Shown: positions 1-8,968 of the stretch, piece by piece | How positions within the stretch are numbered: the first letter of the stretch is position 1 | How the letters are laid out: each line of letters begins with the position of its first letter | Origin: Pseudobacteroides sp. | GTDB taxonomy: Bacteria > Bacillota > Clostridia > Acetivibrionales > DSM-2933 | Direction of reading: 5' to 3' | DNA: 64,000 bases | Assembly: GCF_036567765.1 (NCBI RefSeq) | Contig: NZ_DATCTU010000124.1 | Span: 1 to 64,000, forward strand | The notes under the pieces: generated by a model | What the model was told of the DNA's origin: nothing | Seen by the model: only the letters and a program-made list of their open reading frames with translations | Databases searched by the model: none | Position numbers and translations under genes: made by a program

Positions 1-166
1 GGTACAATACCACATTAGTATAATTGTGGAAATTATAGCTGGAAATTTTAATAAAATTTTAACTGATCTGTGGGGGTGAAAAAGAAAATTCAACTCTCAA
101 AAGTCAGATAAATAAAGCCCTCGGAGTTTCCGAGAGCATACTATTATGTCGGGGGAGGTGTTTATT

Positions 167-1162
167 ATGCGAAAAATTTATGCTTATGCACTGCTGATGA
201 GTGTTATACTGGTATTTTTCAGTGCCTGCGGCAAGAGTGACTACCAGAAAGTTCGCTTAAGTGAAGTTACCCGGTCTGTATTCTATGCTCCGCAGTATGT
301 TGCATTAAATCAAGGTTTTTTTAAGGAAGAAGGCCTTGAGATTGAGTTAAGCAACGGTCAGGGAGCGGATAAGGTAATGACATCTGTTTTATCAGGTCAG
401 GTTGATATCGGTTTTTCTGGGCCGGAGGCAGCCATATATGTATATAATGAAGGTAAGGAAGACCATGCAATTGTTTTCGCACAGCTTACCAAGCGTGACG
501 GCTCCTTCCTTGTAGGAAGAAAGCCCGAGCCTGACTTTAAATGGAGTTATGTAAAAGGAAAAACTATAATAGGGGGGCGAAAAGGCGGAGTCCCTGAAAT
601 GACTCTTGAGTATGTTTTGAAGCAAAACGGTGTAATACCGGGACAGGATGTTAAAATCGACACAAGCGTGCAGTTTGCACTTATGGCAGGTGCTTTTACG
701 GGAGGTCAGGGGGATTATGTAACGCTGTTTGAGCCTGTGGCTTCCAGTGTAGAAAAAGAGGGAAAAGGCTATATACTGGCATCTATAGGCAAGGATAGCG
801 GAGAAATACCGTATACTGCTTACTACGCAAAGAAAAGCTATATAGAGAAAAACAAAGAGGTAATGCAGAAGTTTACCAATGCCATATATAAAGGCCAAAA
901 ATGGGTTCAAAGCCATACCCCTGAAGAAATAGCAAACGCTATTAAGTCATCATTCCCCGATTCCGACTTGGAAACACTTACACAAGTAGCAAAAAGGTAT
1001 AAGGAAACCGACTCATGGTGCCAGGTGCCTGCAATGAACAAGGATTCCCTTGGATTATTGCAAAAGGTTATGAAATGGGCAGGAGAACTGCAAAAGGAAG
1101 CACCCTATGAAAAAATTGTAACAACGGAGTTTGCCGATATAGCTTATGAAAAAATAAAATAG
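167..1162 (+). CDS. NMT1/SsuA-type ABC transporter substrate-binding lipoprotein
   Basis: This is an extracytoplasmic solute-binding protein of the NMT1/THI5-like (SsuA/ThiY) class, expected to deliver a small ligand to an ABC importer. The ORF opens upstream at 146, but the strong ribosome site GGGGGAGGTG lies inside that extension, so I start at ATG 167 (331 aa). The N-terminus has a basic end, a hydrophobic stretch and a lipobox ending FSAC, so the mature protein should be lipid-anchored. Family hallmarks are an early FYAPQYVALNQGFFKEEGL segment, then GQVDIGFSGPEA and a KGKTIIGGRKGGVPE block. The substrate cannot be told from sequence; aromatic sulfonates, pyrimidine precursors and nitrate-like ligands are all known in the family. 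No permease or ATPase follows, so partners may lie upstream of the window or elsewhere. It ends in a good terminator and looks like the last gene of its unit. Confidence 0.8.
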   Translation: MRKIYAYALLMSVILVFFSACGKSDYQKVRLSEVTRSVFYAPQYVALNQGFFKEEGLEIELSNGQGADKVMTSVLSGQVDIGFSGPEAAIYVYNEGKEDHAIVFAQLTKRDGSFLVGRKPEPDFKWSYVKGKTIIGGRKGGVPEMTLEYVLKQNGVIPGQDVKIDTSVQFALMAGAFTGGQGDYVTLFEPVASSVEKEGKGYILASIGKDSGEIPYTAYYAKKSYIEKNKEVMQKFTNAIYKGQKWVQSHTPEEIANAIKSSFPDSDLETLTQVAKRYKETDSWCQVPAMNKDSLGLLQKVMKWAGELQKEAPYEKIVTTEFADIAYEKIK

Positions 1163-1193
1163 CATTAATGGTTTGATAGAGACTGTACATATG

Positions 1194-1221
1194 CGAGGGT
1201 ACGATTGAGCCCTCGTTTTTT
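1194..1221 (+). terminator. Rho-independent terminator after the lipoprotein gene
   Basis: CGAGGG at 1194-1199 pairs with CCCTCG at 1210-1215 and is followed by a run of six T. It lies 32 bases after the stop of the substrate-binding protein. The T-run also forms the left edge of the repeat copy that starts here. Confidence 0.8.
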
Positions 1222-1225
1222 AAAT

Positions 1226-1302
1226 GTCTAGGAAATTATGGTGTATGCACACCACAATTTCTAACGACAACGATCAAGGTTGCAAAATCACTTGGTGATT
1301 TT
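1226..1302 (+). repeat. Interspersed hairpin repeat, copy A
   Basis: This copy begins GTCTAGGAAATT and matches copy B at 25852-25928. It folds into three hairpins: a long stem (1233-1260, AAATT.TGGTGT against ACACCA.AATTT), a small stem CAAC/GTTG (around 1268-1282), and AAAATCAC/GTGATTTT (1284-1302). Stem bases differ between copies A and B but stay paired, which suggests selection on the RNA or DNA fold. Its right edge overlaps the stop codon of the minus-strand gene. The first 18 bases plus the preceding T-run and AAAT (1216-1243) recur exactly at 56005-56032. Confidence 0.65.
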
Positions 1303-1942
1303 ATTCCTCCGTATATTTCTTGTAAATGGCATCCATTTTTGCTTTTAGGCTTTCTATATCTGGCCTGGAGTCTGTAAAAATGGTTTCTTCTATAATATTG
1401 TTCAATATAGAAGCTTTTAACTCAGCATTTTGAATTTCAAGGATTACCTTTTTCCTAAACTCCTTTAGGTATGATATGACTTCTTCATTTATATTATCAT
1501 CAATGATATTATCTAGTTTTTTTCGAATATGTTTCGAAAGTGCCGGATAGCCTCCCGATGTTGAAATACCTATTACAAGATCTCCTCTTTTAACTAATGA
1601 AGGAAAGAAGAATGTACATCTTTTGGGGTCATCCACTACATTTACAAGCACTCCATGGTTTACCGCATCGTTATAAATCAATTCATTAACCGATTCATCG
1701 GATGTGGCGGCAATAATCATAAAAGCATCCTTAATATCCGATGGTTTATAGAAGCGACTAATATGGGTAAGTTTACCTGATTCCTTCAGGGTGTTGATTG
1801 AATAGGTGATTTCTGGGCTTATGACAACTATGTCGCCGTTAAAACGATCTAACATCTCAATTTTTCTGGAAGCAACCTTCCCGCCTCCAACTACAATACA
1901 CTTTTTGCCTTTTAAATCAACAAATAAGGGGAATGATGGCAT
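1301..1942 (-). CDS. sirC: Precorrin-2 dehydrogenase / sirohydrochlorin ferrochelatase family protein
   Basis: This protein is expected to oxidise precorrin-2 to sirohydrochlorin with NAD+, the step after uroporphyrinogen III methylation on the way to siroheme or cobalamin. The 213-aa product has the N-terminal Rossmann segment VVGGGKVASRKIEML of the CysG-N/Met8p family, a DDPKRCTFFFPS block, and the GISTSGGYPALSKHIRKKL helix that follows in this family. It lacks the methyltransferase half of a full CysG; that activity is encoded by the cobA/hemD fusion at 4383. The start codon has an AAGGAGG site at good spacing. The gene is divergent from hemA, and the two share a 243-base intergenic region. 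Whether it also inserts iron cannot be judged from sequence; the symbol follows Bacillus usage. Confidence 0.85.
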   Translation of the reverse strand: MPSFPLFVDLKGKKCIVVGGGKVASRKIEMLDRFNGDIVVISPEITYSINTLKESGKLTHISRFYKPSDIKDAFMIIAATSDESVNELIYNDAVNHGVLVNVVDDPKRCTFFFPSLVKRGDLVIGISTSGGYPALSKHIRKKLDNIIDDNINEEVISYLKEFRKKVILEIQNAELKASILNNIIEETIFTDSRPDIESLKAKMDAIYKKYTEE

Positions 1943-2107
1943 TTAAACCTCCTTGATAAATAATATCTATTAAAAGTGATCAATAGCTCTATTAATTTGG
2001 TTATTCTTGATATTATATTAAAAATATAAAATTTTGTAAAATAAATTATATTTCAATTGTAAGAATTGAGAAAATGATTTAAACTATAGAAAAGTGAATA
2101 CAGACCC

Positions 2108-2152
2108 AAAAACCCCTTAACCATATTAAATAGTGTAGTTGGGAGGTTTTTT
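2108..2152 (+). terminator. Terminator-like hairpin in the hemA leader (possible attenuator)
   Basis: AAAAACC at 2108-2114 pairs with GGTTTTT at 2145-2151. After one mismatch the stem continues through CTTAAC against GTTGGG (two G.T pairs), leaving a 16-base loop. The descending arm ends in six T, which gives it terminator shape, yet it stands 34 bases before the hemA start with no gene ending upstream on this strand. It could be a leader attenuator for the hem operon. I see no T-box motif and no B12 box. Confidence 0.5.
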
Positions 2153-2185
2153 GATATCTATATATGAGGACACGGAGATAAATGT

Positions 2186-3448
2186 ATGAACTTACTTGTT
2201 GTTGGAGTAAATTATAGAAAAACACCAGTTGAAATCAGAGAAAAACTCAATTTTTCCATAGACGAGCAGAAAAATGCTTTAAGAGAAATTGTAAGTATGG
2301 ATGGTATAATGGAATGTATTATTCTCTCAACCTGCAATAGGACAGAGGTTTACGTATTCCATCAATATCCGCATTATGACAGCAGTATACTGGAAAAAAA
2401 ACTATGCAGCTTAAAAGGCCTGAATATATATAACCTTAAGAAATACATTTATGTCTACAGCAGTATAAAAGCTGTAAGACATCTTTTTAAGGTTGCCAGC
2501 GGGCTGGATTCCATGGTGCTTGGAGAGGACCAAATACTTCGTCAGGTTAAGGATGCATATGATCTTTCACTAGAAGTAGGCTCGTCTTCTGGAATGCTTA
2601 ATACACTATTTCGGGAAGGGATAACCGCTGCAAAGAAGGTCAAGACATTTACCGAGATCTCCAAAACCTCTGTCTCGGTAGGAACACATGCTGTGAGGCT
2701 AATAGAGAGGGAATTTGGTTATAACCTTGATAAAATGAGTGCACTTATAATAGGTGCTGGGAAAATAGGAGGTATTACTCTTAAAAACCTTATTTCCAAA
2801 GGTGTTGGTAAAATATATATTACAAGCAGGTCATGTGGTAAAGTACAAGACATTTCGAAATTATACGAAAATGTTACGGTGATTGATTACTCAATGAGGT
2901 ATTCGATAATTGAGAACTGTGAAATAGTAATAAGTTCAACAGCAAGTCCACATTATACAATTACCAAGGAGCTTCTGGAAAGTGCTCTTGAAACTTATAA
3001 GAAAAGGATATTTATAGATCTTGCAGTTCCAAGGGACATTGATCTTGCTATTGAGGAGTTACCGTCCATAAGTTGTTTCAATATTGACCATTTGATGATA
3101 GAGGTTAACAAAAACTTGTACTATAAGCTATCAGAAGTATCCAAAGCTGAGGAAATAATAAACCAATATGTTAATGAATTTGAGCACTGGTACTATTTCA
3201 GAGAAGCGTTGCCGGTTGTTAGGGAAGTCCAAAGGTTTGCCGATGAGGTACTCAATGAAAAAACTGAGTATCTGATTAGCAGACTTACAATTGTAAATGA
3301 TGAAGAGCGTCAATTGGTAAAAGGTGTAATTAAAAGCACTGTAAGCGAAATATTGAATAAACTTCTTTACAGCGTCAGGGACAACAGCAGCAAAGAGGAT
3401 ATGCAGGCTTATTTCAGGTGTCTTAAGGAAGTAATGAAGGAGAGCTGA
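2186..3448 (+). CDS. hemA: Glutamyl-tRNA reductase
   Basis: HemA reduces glutamate bound to tRNA(Glu) to glutamate-1-semialdehyde with NADPH, the committed step of C5-pathway tetrapyrrole synthesis in the cytoplasm. The 420-aa product has the catalytic motif STCNRTEVY with Cys50, the conserved GLDSMVLGEDQILRQVK block, an NADPH-binding GAGKIGG segment near residue 195, and the C-terminal dimerisation helices. Length and the position of the cysteine fit the family. It is the first gene of a tight co-directional run, hemA-hemC-cobA/hemD-hemB-hemL, that covers every step from glutamyl-tRNA to uroporphyrinogen III and precorrin-2. A terminator-like hairpin lies in its leader. Confidence 0.96.
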   Translation: MNLLVVGVNYRKTPVEIREKLNFSIDEQKNALREIVSMDGIMECIILSTCNRTEVYVFHQYPHYDSSILEKKLCSLKGLNIYNLKKYIYVYSSIKAVRHLFKVASGLDSMVLGEDQILRQVKDAYDLSLEVGSSSGMLNTLFREGITAAKKVKTFTEISKTSVSVGTHAVRLIEREFGYNLDKMSALIIGAGKIGGITLKNLISKGVGKIYITSRSCGKVQDISKLYENVTVIDYSMRYSIIENCEIVISSTASPHYTITKELLESALETYKKRIFIDLAVPRDIDLAIEELPSISCFNIDHLMIEVNKNLYYKLSEVSKAEEIINQYVNEFEHWYYFREALPVVREVQRFADEVLNEKTEYLISRLTIVNDEERQLVKGVIKSTVSEILNKLLYSVRDNSSKEDMQAYFRCLKEVMKES

Positions 3449-3472
3449 AATGGGCGTGAGGGGTATAAATAA

Positions 3473-4369
3473 ATGAGAAAAATTGTTAGGGTTGGGACCC
3501 GAAAAAGTGAATTGGCAATTGCTCAAACAAATTGGGTTATTGACAGAATAAAGGAAAAATTTCCCCAGCTTGAGTTTGAGTTAGTGGGAATAATAACAAA
3601 AGGTGATGTGATACTGGATAGAAGCCTTGATAAGATTGGCGGCAAAGGACTTTTTATAAACGAACTGGAAAAGGCACTTCTAGATAATGACATAGATATT
3701 GCTGTTCACAGCATGAAGGATATGCCGGCTGAGCTTCCGGAGAAACTTGTAATTGGTGCAATACCCAAAAGGGAAGATCCCAGGGATGCACTTGTTTCTT
3801 TAGAGGGTACGGACTTAAGCCGCCTGGATAAGGGCTCCGTTGTGGGAACAGGTAGCATTAGAAGAGAGGTCCAGATCCTAGGGCTTCGGCCTGATCTTAA
3901 GATAAAACCAATAAGGGGTAACGTGCCTACAAGGATAAGCAAGCTTAAGGAGCACCAATTTGATGCAATTGTCCTGGCAATGGCAGGCCTAAAGAGGTTA
4001 GGATTGGAAGGTATAGCATCCTATTCCTTCAGCTTTGAAGAAATGGTTCCGGCTGTTGGTCAAGGGGCTTTGGGAATAGAAGTTAGAAAGGACGATGAGC
4101 TTTTAGAACTTATTAGAGCTATAAACCATATAGACAGTGAGATTTGTGTTAATGCCGAAAGGGCTTTTCTAAAAAGACTTAATGGAAGCTGCAGTACACC
4201 TTTAGGAGCTTATGCCTGCATGTCTGATGGTGGGATTAAAATATACGGGATGCTGGCTGAAAATGATAAGACCTGGGTAAGGAAAGCTGTGATTGAAGGC
4301 AGGAAAGAAGATTTTGAGGAATTGGGTACAAAGCTTGCGGAAAGGCTGCAAAATCCCAAGGGATTTTAG
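3473..4369 (+). CDS. hemC: Hydroxymethylbilane synthase (porphobilinogen deaminase)
   Basis: HemC joins four porphobilinogen units into hydroxymethylbilane. The 298-aa product has the N-terminal VGTRKSELAIAQT block, HSMKDMPAELP, the GTGSIRR segment and the cofactor-attachment motif LNGSCSTPLGAYA with Cys240, which should carry the dipyrromethane. It is slightly shorter than many homologues and ends soon after the C-terminal domain. The stop lies 13 bases before the start of the cobA/hemD fusion. A longer reading of the next ORF would overlap hemC by 77 bases, but that extension has no ribosome site. Confidence 0.96.
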   Translation: MRKIVRVGTRKSELAIAQTNWVIDRIKEKFPQLEFELVGIITKGDVILDRSLDKIGGKGLFINELEKALLDNDIDIAVHSMKDMPAELPEKLVIGAIPKREDPRDALVSLEGTDLSRLDKGSVVGTGSIRREVQILGLRPDLKIKPIRGNVPTRISKLKEHQFDAIVLAMAGLKRLGLEGIASYSFSFEEMVPAVGQGALGIEVRKDDELLELIRAINHIDSEICVNAERAFLKRLNGSCSTPLGAYACMSDGGIKIYGMLAENDKTWVRKAVIEGRKEDFEELGTKLAERLQNPKGF

Positions 4370-4382
4370 GGGAGCAAATATA

Positions 4383-5903
4383 ATGAATTGTAAGGGAATG
4401 GTTTATATTTTGGGTGCAGGTCCCGGAGATTATGGACTATTGACTATAAAAGCCGCTGACTGCATCAGCAAAGCTGATGTTATAGTTTATGATAGACTTG
4501 TAAATGCTTCAATCTTAAGTCTTGCTAAAAAGGATGCGGAATTTATAAATGTGGGTAAAATGCCCAATCACCACTCCGTACCCCAGGATATCATAAATAA
4601 GATACTTTTGGACAAAGCTATGGAAGGTAAGGTAGTAGCAAGGGTGAAGGGTGGAGACCCCTTTGTATTCGGAAGAGGCGGAGAAGAGGCGGAGGTTCTT
4701 CAAAAAAACAGCATAGAATTTGAAGTAGTACCGGGAATAACTTCAGCTGTTGCAGCAGCAGCCTATGCAGGGATTCCTGTGACCCACAGGGATTATTGCT
4801 CTTCGCTGCATATTATAACAGGTCATGAGAAGCCTGGGAGGGATGTAAGCTTTATTGATTATGAAGTCATCGCAAAGCTTGAGGGTACATTGGTATTTCT
4901 TATGGGAATGAAAAACCTTAATGAGATTTGCTCTAACCTCATAAAGTTTGGCAAAGCCGGTATTACACCTGCGGCAGTGATTGAGAGGGGTTCAACAATA
5001 GAGCAAAGGGTGATAATCGGAACCCTCCAAGACATTTCTGAAAAAGTTAAAAAGTCAAGTGTAAAATCACCTGCTGTAACAGTAATAGGAAATGTGGTGA
5101 ACTTAAGGGAAAGGCTCAACTGGTTTCCAAAGGGTAAGCTTGCAGGTAAAAGGGTTATTGTAACAAGGGCGAGGGAGCAAGCCAGCAGCCTTGTAGAGGA
5201 AATAAGAAAACTTGGCGGAGAGGCTGTAGAATTTCCTACAATAAGGATAGAAGAGCCTCTTGATTATGAACACTTCGACAGGGTGCTCGGAAATTTGAAA
5301 TGGTACAAGTGGATTGTATTTACAAGTGTAAATGGAGTCCGGGCTTTTTTCAAAAGGATGAGAGCTCTCAAAATTGATATAAGGAGCCTATGGGAAATAC
5401 GGATTGGTGCAGTTGGTGAGGCTACAGCAATAGAGCTTTCAGCTATGGGATTAATTGCGGATTTTATACCGGCAGATTATACAACAAAGGAGCTGCTAAA
5501 AGGTCTTGTTGGATTGATTAACAAAGGTGAAAAGGTACTTTTGCCACGGACGGACATTGCAAACAAGGAGCTTTCAGAAGGACTGAAAGAGAATAATATA
5601 GATTTTGAGGAGCTTACTGTATACAGGACTGTGACGGAAGCATCCATGAAGGATGCGGTTCATGAGCTTCTTGTACAAAGCAGGGTTGATTTTATAACTT
5701 TTACAAGCTCATCAACAGTGAGAAATTTTGTCAAATTACTTGGTAACGAGAACCTAGGCCTTTTATCAACTATAAAAACTGTGTGTATAGGCCCTGTAAC
5801 TTCGGAGACTGCGAAGGAATCAGGCCTTAATGTGTCAGCCGTTGCAGATAAATATACCATAGACGGCTTAATAGTTAAACTGGTGGAACTATCGGAGGAA
5901 TAA
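4383..5903 (+). CDS. cobA/hemD: Uroporphyrinogen-III C-methyltransferase / uroporphyrinogen-III synthase fusion
   Basis: This is a two-domain enzyme. Residues 1 to about 245 are a SAM-dependent uroporphyrinogen III methyltransferase, with GAGPGDYGLLTIKA at the start, VYDRLV, the VKGGDPFVFGRGGEE signature and PGITSAVAAAAYAGIPVTHR. The rest is uroporphyrinogen-III synthase (KRVIVTRAREQ, FTSVNGVRAF, FTSSSTVRNF). One polypeptide can therefore cyclise hydroxymethylbilane and methylate the product towards siroheme and cobalamin. I chose ATG 4383, preceded by AGGGGAGC, over an upstream in-frame ATG at 4293 inside hemC; this gives 506 aa starting just before the methyltransferase fold. The fusion is common in Clostridia. 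hemB follows after two bases. Confidence 0.94.
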   Translation: MNCKGMVYILGAGPGDYGLLTIKAADCISKADVIVYDRLVNASILSLAKKDAEFINVGKMPNHHSVPQDIINKILLDKAMEGKVVARVKGGDPFVFGRGGEEAEVLQKNSIEFEVVPGITSAVAAAAYAGIPVTHRDYCSSLHIITGHEKPGRDVSFIDYEVIAKLEGTLVFLMGMKNLNEICSNLIKFGKAGITPAAVIERGSTIEQRVIIGTLQDISEKVKKSSVKSPAVTVIGNVVNLRERLNWFPKGKLAGKRVIVTRAREQASSLVEEIRKLGGEAVEFPTIRIEEPLDYEHFDRVLGNLKWYKWIVFTSVNGVRAFFKRMRALKIDIRSLWEIRIGAVGEATAIELSAMGLIADFIPADYTTKELLKGLVGLINKGEKVLLPRTDIANKELSEGLKENNIDFEELTVYRTVTEASMKDAVHELLVQSRVDFITFTSSSTVRNFVKLLGNENLGLLSTIKTVCIGPVTSETAKESGLNVSAVADKYTIDGLIVKLVELSEE

Positions 5904-5905
5904 AC

Positions 5906-6898
5906 ATGGATTTAATTAAAAGGCCAAGACGATTACGTATAAATGAAAATATGAGAAGACTTGTACGGGAAACATCTATTTCAGTGGATGATTTTATTTA
6001 TCCTTTGTTTATAGTAGAAGGCAAGGGCATAAAACGGGAAATACCGTCCATGCCGGGTGTGTATCATTTTTCTATGGACCTTCTTTTAAAGGAACTAGAG
6101 GAGATAAGGGATCTAAAGATACCTGGTGTGCTCTTATTTGGGGTGCCCGAAACTAAAGATGAAAAAGGATCTGAGGCATATAATCCCGACGGTATTATTC
6201 AAAGGGCGTTGAGGCAAGCTAAAAAGGAATTCCCAGATATCCTTTTCGGTGCAGATGTATGTTTGTGTGAGTATACCAGCCATGGTCACTGCGGACTGGT
6301 TTGTAATGGTGATGTTTTAAACGACTGCTCTGTGGAGCTCATTGCAAAAGCTGCATTAAGCTACGCAGAGGCAGGTGCTGATATTATTGCTCCTTCCGAC
6401 ATGATGGACGGGAGGGTAGGTGCAGTAAGAAAAATACTTGATAAAAACGGTTTTACCAACAAAACCATTATGTCCTATAGTGCGAAGTATGCATCATCAT
6501 TTTATGGTCCTTTCAGGGAAGCTGCATTGTCAAAGCCTTCCTTCGGTGACAGGAAAAGCTATCAAATGGATTATGCAAACATCGGAGAAGCCCTTAGAGA
6601 AGTAGAAAATGACATTTCGGAAGGTGCTGATATTATCATGGTAAAGCCTGCACTTTCATACCTGGATGTAATAAGCAAGGTCAGTACAGGATTTAATATA
6701 CCTGTTGCGGCCTATAATGTCAGCGGTGAATATTCAATGATAAAAGCAGCTTCGGAAAAAGGTTGGATTGATGAGAAATGTGCTATTATTGAGGTGCTTA
6801 CCTCAATAAAGAGGGCAGGGGCACAGATAATAATAACATATTTTGCTAAACAGGCTGCAGCCTGGATGCAAGCCGGGGTGAACAGCCAGCCCGGATAA
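5906..6898 (+). CDS. hemB: Porphobilinogen synthase (delta-aminolevulinic acid dehydratase)
   Basis: HemB condenses two 5-aminolevulinate molecules to porphobilinogen. The 330-aa protein has Cys119, Cys121 and Cys129 in DVCLCEYTSHGHCG, the zinc-ligand arrangement of metal-dependent enzymes, and two active-site lysines, Lys194 (MSYSAKYAS) and Lys247 (MVKPALSYLD). These positions match the well-known bacterial enzymes almost exactly. The start is two bases after the cobA/hemD stop, with GGAGGAA inside the upstream coding end, which suggests translational coupling. Confidence 0.97.
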   Translation: MDLIKRPRRLRINENMRRLVRETSISVDDFIYPLFIVEGKGIKREIPSMPGVYHFSMDLLLKELEEIRDLKIPGVLLFGVPETKDEKGSEAYNPDGIIQRALRQAKKEFPDILFGADVCLCEYTSHGHCGLVCNGDVLNDCSVELIAKAALSYAEAGADIIAPSDMMDGRVGAVRKILDKNGFTNKTIMSYSAKYASSFYGPFREAALSKPSFGDRKSYQMDYANIGEALREVENDISEGADIIMVKPALSYLDVISKVSTGFNIPVAAYNVSGEYSMIKAASEKGWIDEKCAIIEVLTSIKRAGAQIIITYFAKQAAAWMQAGVNSQPG

Positions 6899-6911
6899 AG
6901 GAGGAATAGAG

Positions 6912-8198
6912 ATGAACACCGAAAAGTCGCAGTTGCTTTTTGAAAAATCAAGGAATATCATACCGGGAGGGGTAAATAGCCCGGTTAGGGCCTACAAGTC
7001 TGTGGGTATGACTCCTCCATTTATAAAAAGTGCCCAAGGCTCTAAGATTATTGATGTAGACGGAAATGAGTATATAGATTATGTAGGATCATGGGGGCCA
7101 ATGATTCTTGGTCATGCACACCCAGAGGTTGTTAGCGAGATAAAAAGGGCCTGTGAGGATGGAACAAGTTATGGTGCTCCAACGGAGAAGGAATTGATGC
7201 TTGCGGAGATTATTATAGATGCAGTACCTTCGGTAGAGATGGTGCGTATGGTAAGCTCAGGTACCGAGGCGGTTATGAGTGCAGTGAGGGTTGCAAGGGG
7301 CTTTACCGGCAGGGATAAAGTTCTAAAGTTTGAAGGGTGCTACCATGGGCATTCGGACGGTTTGTTGGCAAAGGCCGGCTCAGGGCTGCTTACAACAGGT
7401 GTGCCTGACAGTGCGGGAGTTCCAGCAGACTACGTCAAAAACACAATAGTAGCCCCGTATAATGACTGTGATGAATTGGAAAATATATTCAAGAGGTACG
7501 CTAATGACCTTGCAGCAGTCATTGTAGAGCCTGTTGCAGGTAATATGGGAGTTGTGCAGCCTAAGGAGGGTTTTCTGGCACTTGTCAGGGAGCTCACATT
7601 AAAGCATGGAGTAATACTTATTTTTGACGAAGTTATAACAGGCTTCAGGGTCTCGTTTAAAGGAGCACAAGGCTATTTTGAAATAGAGCCAGATATGACT
7701 GTTTTTGGTAAAATAATAGGAGGGGGTATGCCTGTTGGGGCTTATGGAGGCAGAAAAGAAATAATGAGCGTGATTTCTCCAATTGGACCGGTTTATCAGG
7801 CAGGTACGCTATCGGGTAATCCCATTGCCATGGCAGCAGGAATAAAGACCCTTGAAATTCTAAGGGACAACCCCCATATCTATAAAAGTATTGAAGAGAA
7901 AGCCGTAGAGCTTGAAAAAGCATTATTAGATTCCTCGAAGCAATACGGCATTCCTCTTAAGGTAAATAGAATGGGTTCCCTTTTAAGTGGATTTTTTACA
8001 GGGGAGGATGTGACAGATTTAAAAACTGCAATGAAATGTGATGTAGAGCACTTTCGAAAATACTTCCGTAATATGCTCCAATCAGGCATTTATATGGCAC
8101 CATCACAGTTTGAAGCAATTTTTGTCTCAAGTGCACATGGCAAGGAAGATATTGAAAAAACAATAAGTGCAGTAGATTATGCATTTTCCAAATTGTAG
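6912..8198 (+). CDS. hemL: Glutamate-1-semialdehyde 2,1-aminomutase
   Basis: HemL is the PLP enzyme that converts glutamate-1-semialdehyde to 5-aminolevulinate, directly after HemA. The 428-aa product has NIIPGGVNSPVRAY at the start, the SSGTEAVMSAVRVARG cofactor-binding segment, YHGHSDG, FDEVITGFR and the PLP lysine Lys267 in VFGKIIGGGMPVGAYGG. An AAAGGAGG site precedes the start 14 bases after hemB. It closes the core hem block. A 93-base gap with a small stem-loop (CAACAAAA 8201-8208, TTTTGTTG 8212-8219; no T-run) separates it from the cobalamin genes, which may still be co-transcribed. Confidence 0.97.
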   Translation: MNTEKSQLLFEKSRNIIPGGVNSPVRAYKSVGMTPPFIKSAQGSKIIDVDGNEYIDYVGSWGPMILGHAHPEVVSEIKRACEDGTSYGAPTEKELMLAEIIIDAVPSVEMVRMVSSGTEAVMSAVRVARGFTGRDKVLKFEGCYHGHSDGLLAKAGSGLLTTGVPDSAGVPADYVKNTIVAPYNDCDELENIFKRYANDLAAVIVEPVAGNMGVVQPKEGFLALVRELTLKHGVILIFDEVITGFRVSFKGAQGYFEIEPDMTVFGKIIGGGMPVGAYGGRKEIMSVISPIGPVYQAGTLSGNPIAMAAGIKTLEILRDNPHIYKSIEEKAVELEKALLDSSKQYGIPLKVNRMGSLLSGFFTGEDVTDLKTAMKCDVEHFRKYFRNMLQSGIYMAPSQFEAIFVSSAHGKEDIEKTISAVDYAFSKL

Positions 8199-8291
8199 GG
8201 CAACAAAAAGGTTTTGTTGTCAGACAACTTAAGGATAAGACAAATTAAAGATAGGGCAAATAGCAAAAACATTGGAATTTAAGGTGATCAA

Positions 8292-8918
8292 ATGAGAACA
8301 AGGCTGATACTGGTGAGGCACGCACAGGCAGAAGGGAATGTAAGAGAAGAGTTTCATGGATGGACGGATGGAGATATTACAAAGAAAGGGCATCTGCAAG
8401 CTCAGTGTGCAGCTACAAGGCTCAAGGATTTTAAATTGGATGTGCTCTACTCAAGTCCTTTAAAAAGGGCTGTTGATACAGCACAGTACATATCTTACGA
8501 GTCAAACCTGCCTGTAATAAAAAGGGAAGGACTTAAAGAAATAAACGGAGGGGACTGGGACGGTTTATCATGGAAAGAGCTTCAGACCCGGTGGCCTGAA
8601 GAATTTGAAATATGGTCCGGCAAGCCTCATATGCACCGAATGCCAAACGGTGAGTCCATGATGGAATTTTTGACTCGTCTTGTGAATGAGTTAGGATTTA
8701 TAATGTTAAATAATAGGGGAAAGAATATTTGTATTGTTACACATGGCATGGCTATCCGTGTACTTATGAGCTATTTTCATGGTGTGAAGCTGGAAAATAC
8801 CCCTGAAATCAAATGGATAGGCAATGCTTCAATTACTGTTATAGATTATGAGGACGATAAATTTATAGTTACAATAGAAAGCGACTATAGCCACCTTGGA
8901 GAGGATTTGCTGTGGTGA
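8292..8918 (+). CDS. cobC: Histidine phosphatase family protein, probable alpha-ribazole phosphatase
   Basis: The 208-aa protein has the phosphohistidine motif LVRHAQAEGN near the start, a second conserved block YSSPLKRAVDTAQ, the acidic GGDWDGLSWKEL segment and the second catalytic histidine in IVTHGMAIRVLM. These identify the phosphoglycerate-mutase-like histidine phosphatases. In that family CobC removes the phosphate of alpha-ribazole-5'-phosphate in the nucleotide-loop branch of cobalamin synthesis. The cobalamin role is inferred from position, just before an adenosyltransferase, cobyric acid synthase, cbiB and a threonine-phosphate decarboxylase. A general sugar-phosphate phosphatase is the alternative. 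Confidence 0.7.
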   Translation: MRTRLILVRHAQAEGNVREEFHGWTDGDITKKGHLQAQCAATRLKDFKLDVLYSSPLKRAVDTAQYISYESNLPVIKREGLKEINGGDWDGLSWKELQTRWPEEFEIWSGKPHMHRMPNGESMMEFLTRLVNELGFIMLNNRGKNICIVTHGMAIRVLMSYFHGVKLENTPEIKWIGNASITVIDYEDDKFIVTIESDYSHLGEDLLW

Positions 8919-8968
8919 AAAATATAATACATAAGGCTAGGCTAAATTAAATAAAGAAGGTGATTTTG

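Noticed and set aside
392..916. 174-aa antisense ORF within the lipoprotein gene, and similar long antisense ORFs across the window
   Set aside because: They lie opposite clear family members, lack ribosome sites and show no recognisable motifs.
1943..2185. Cobalamin riboswitch or T-box before the hem/cob genes
   Set aside because: I found no B12-box-like or T-box-like conserved core in this leader or in the 8199-8291 gap; only a terminator-like hairpin is visible.
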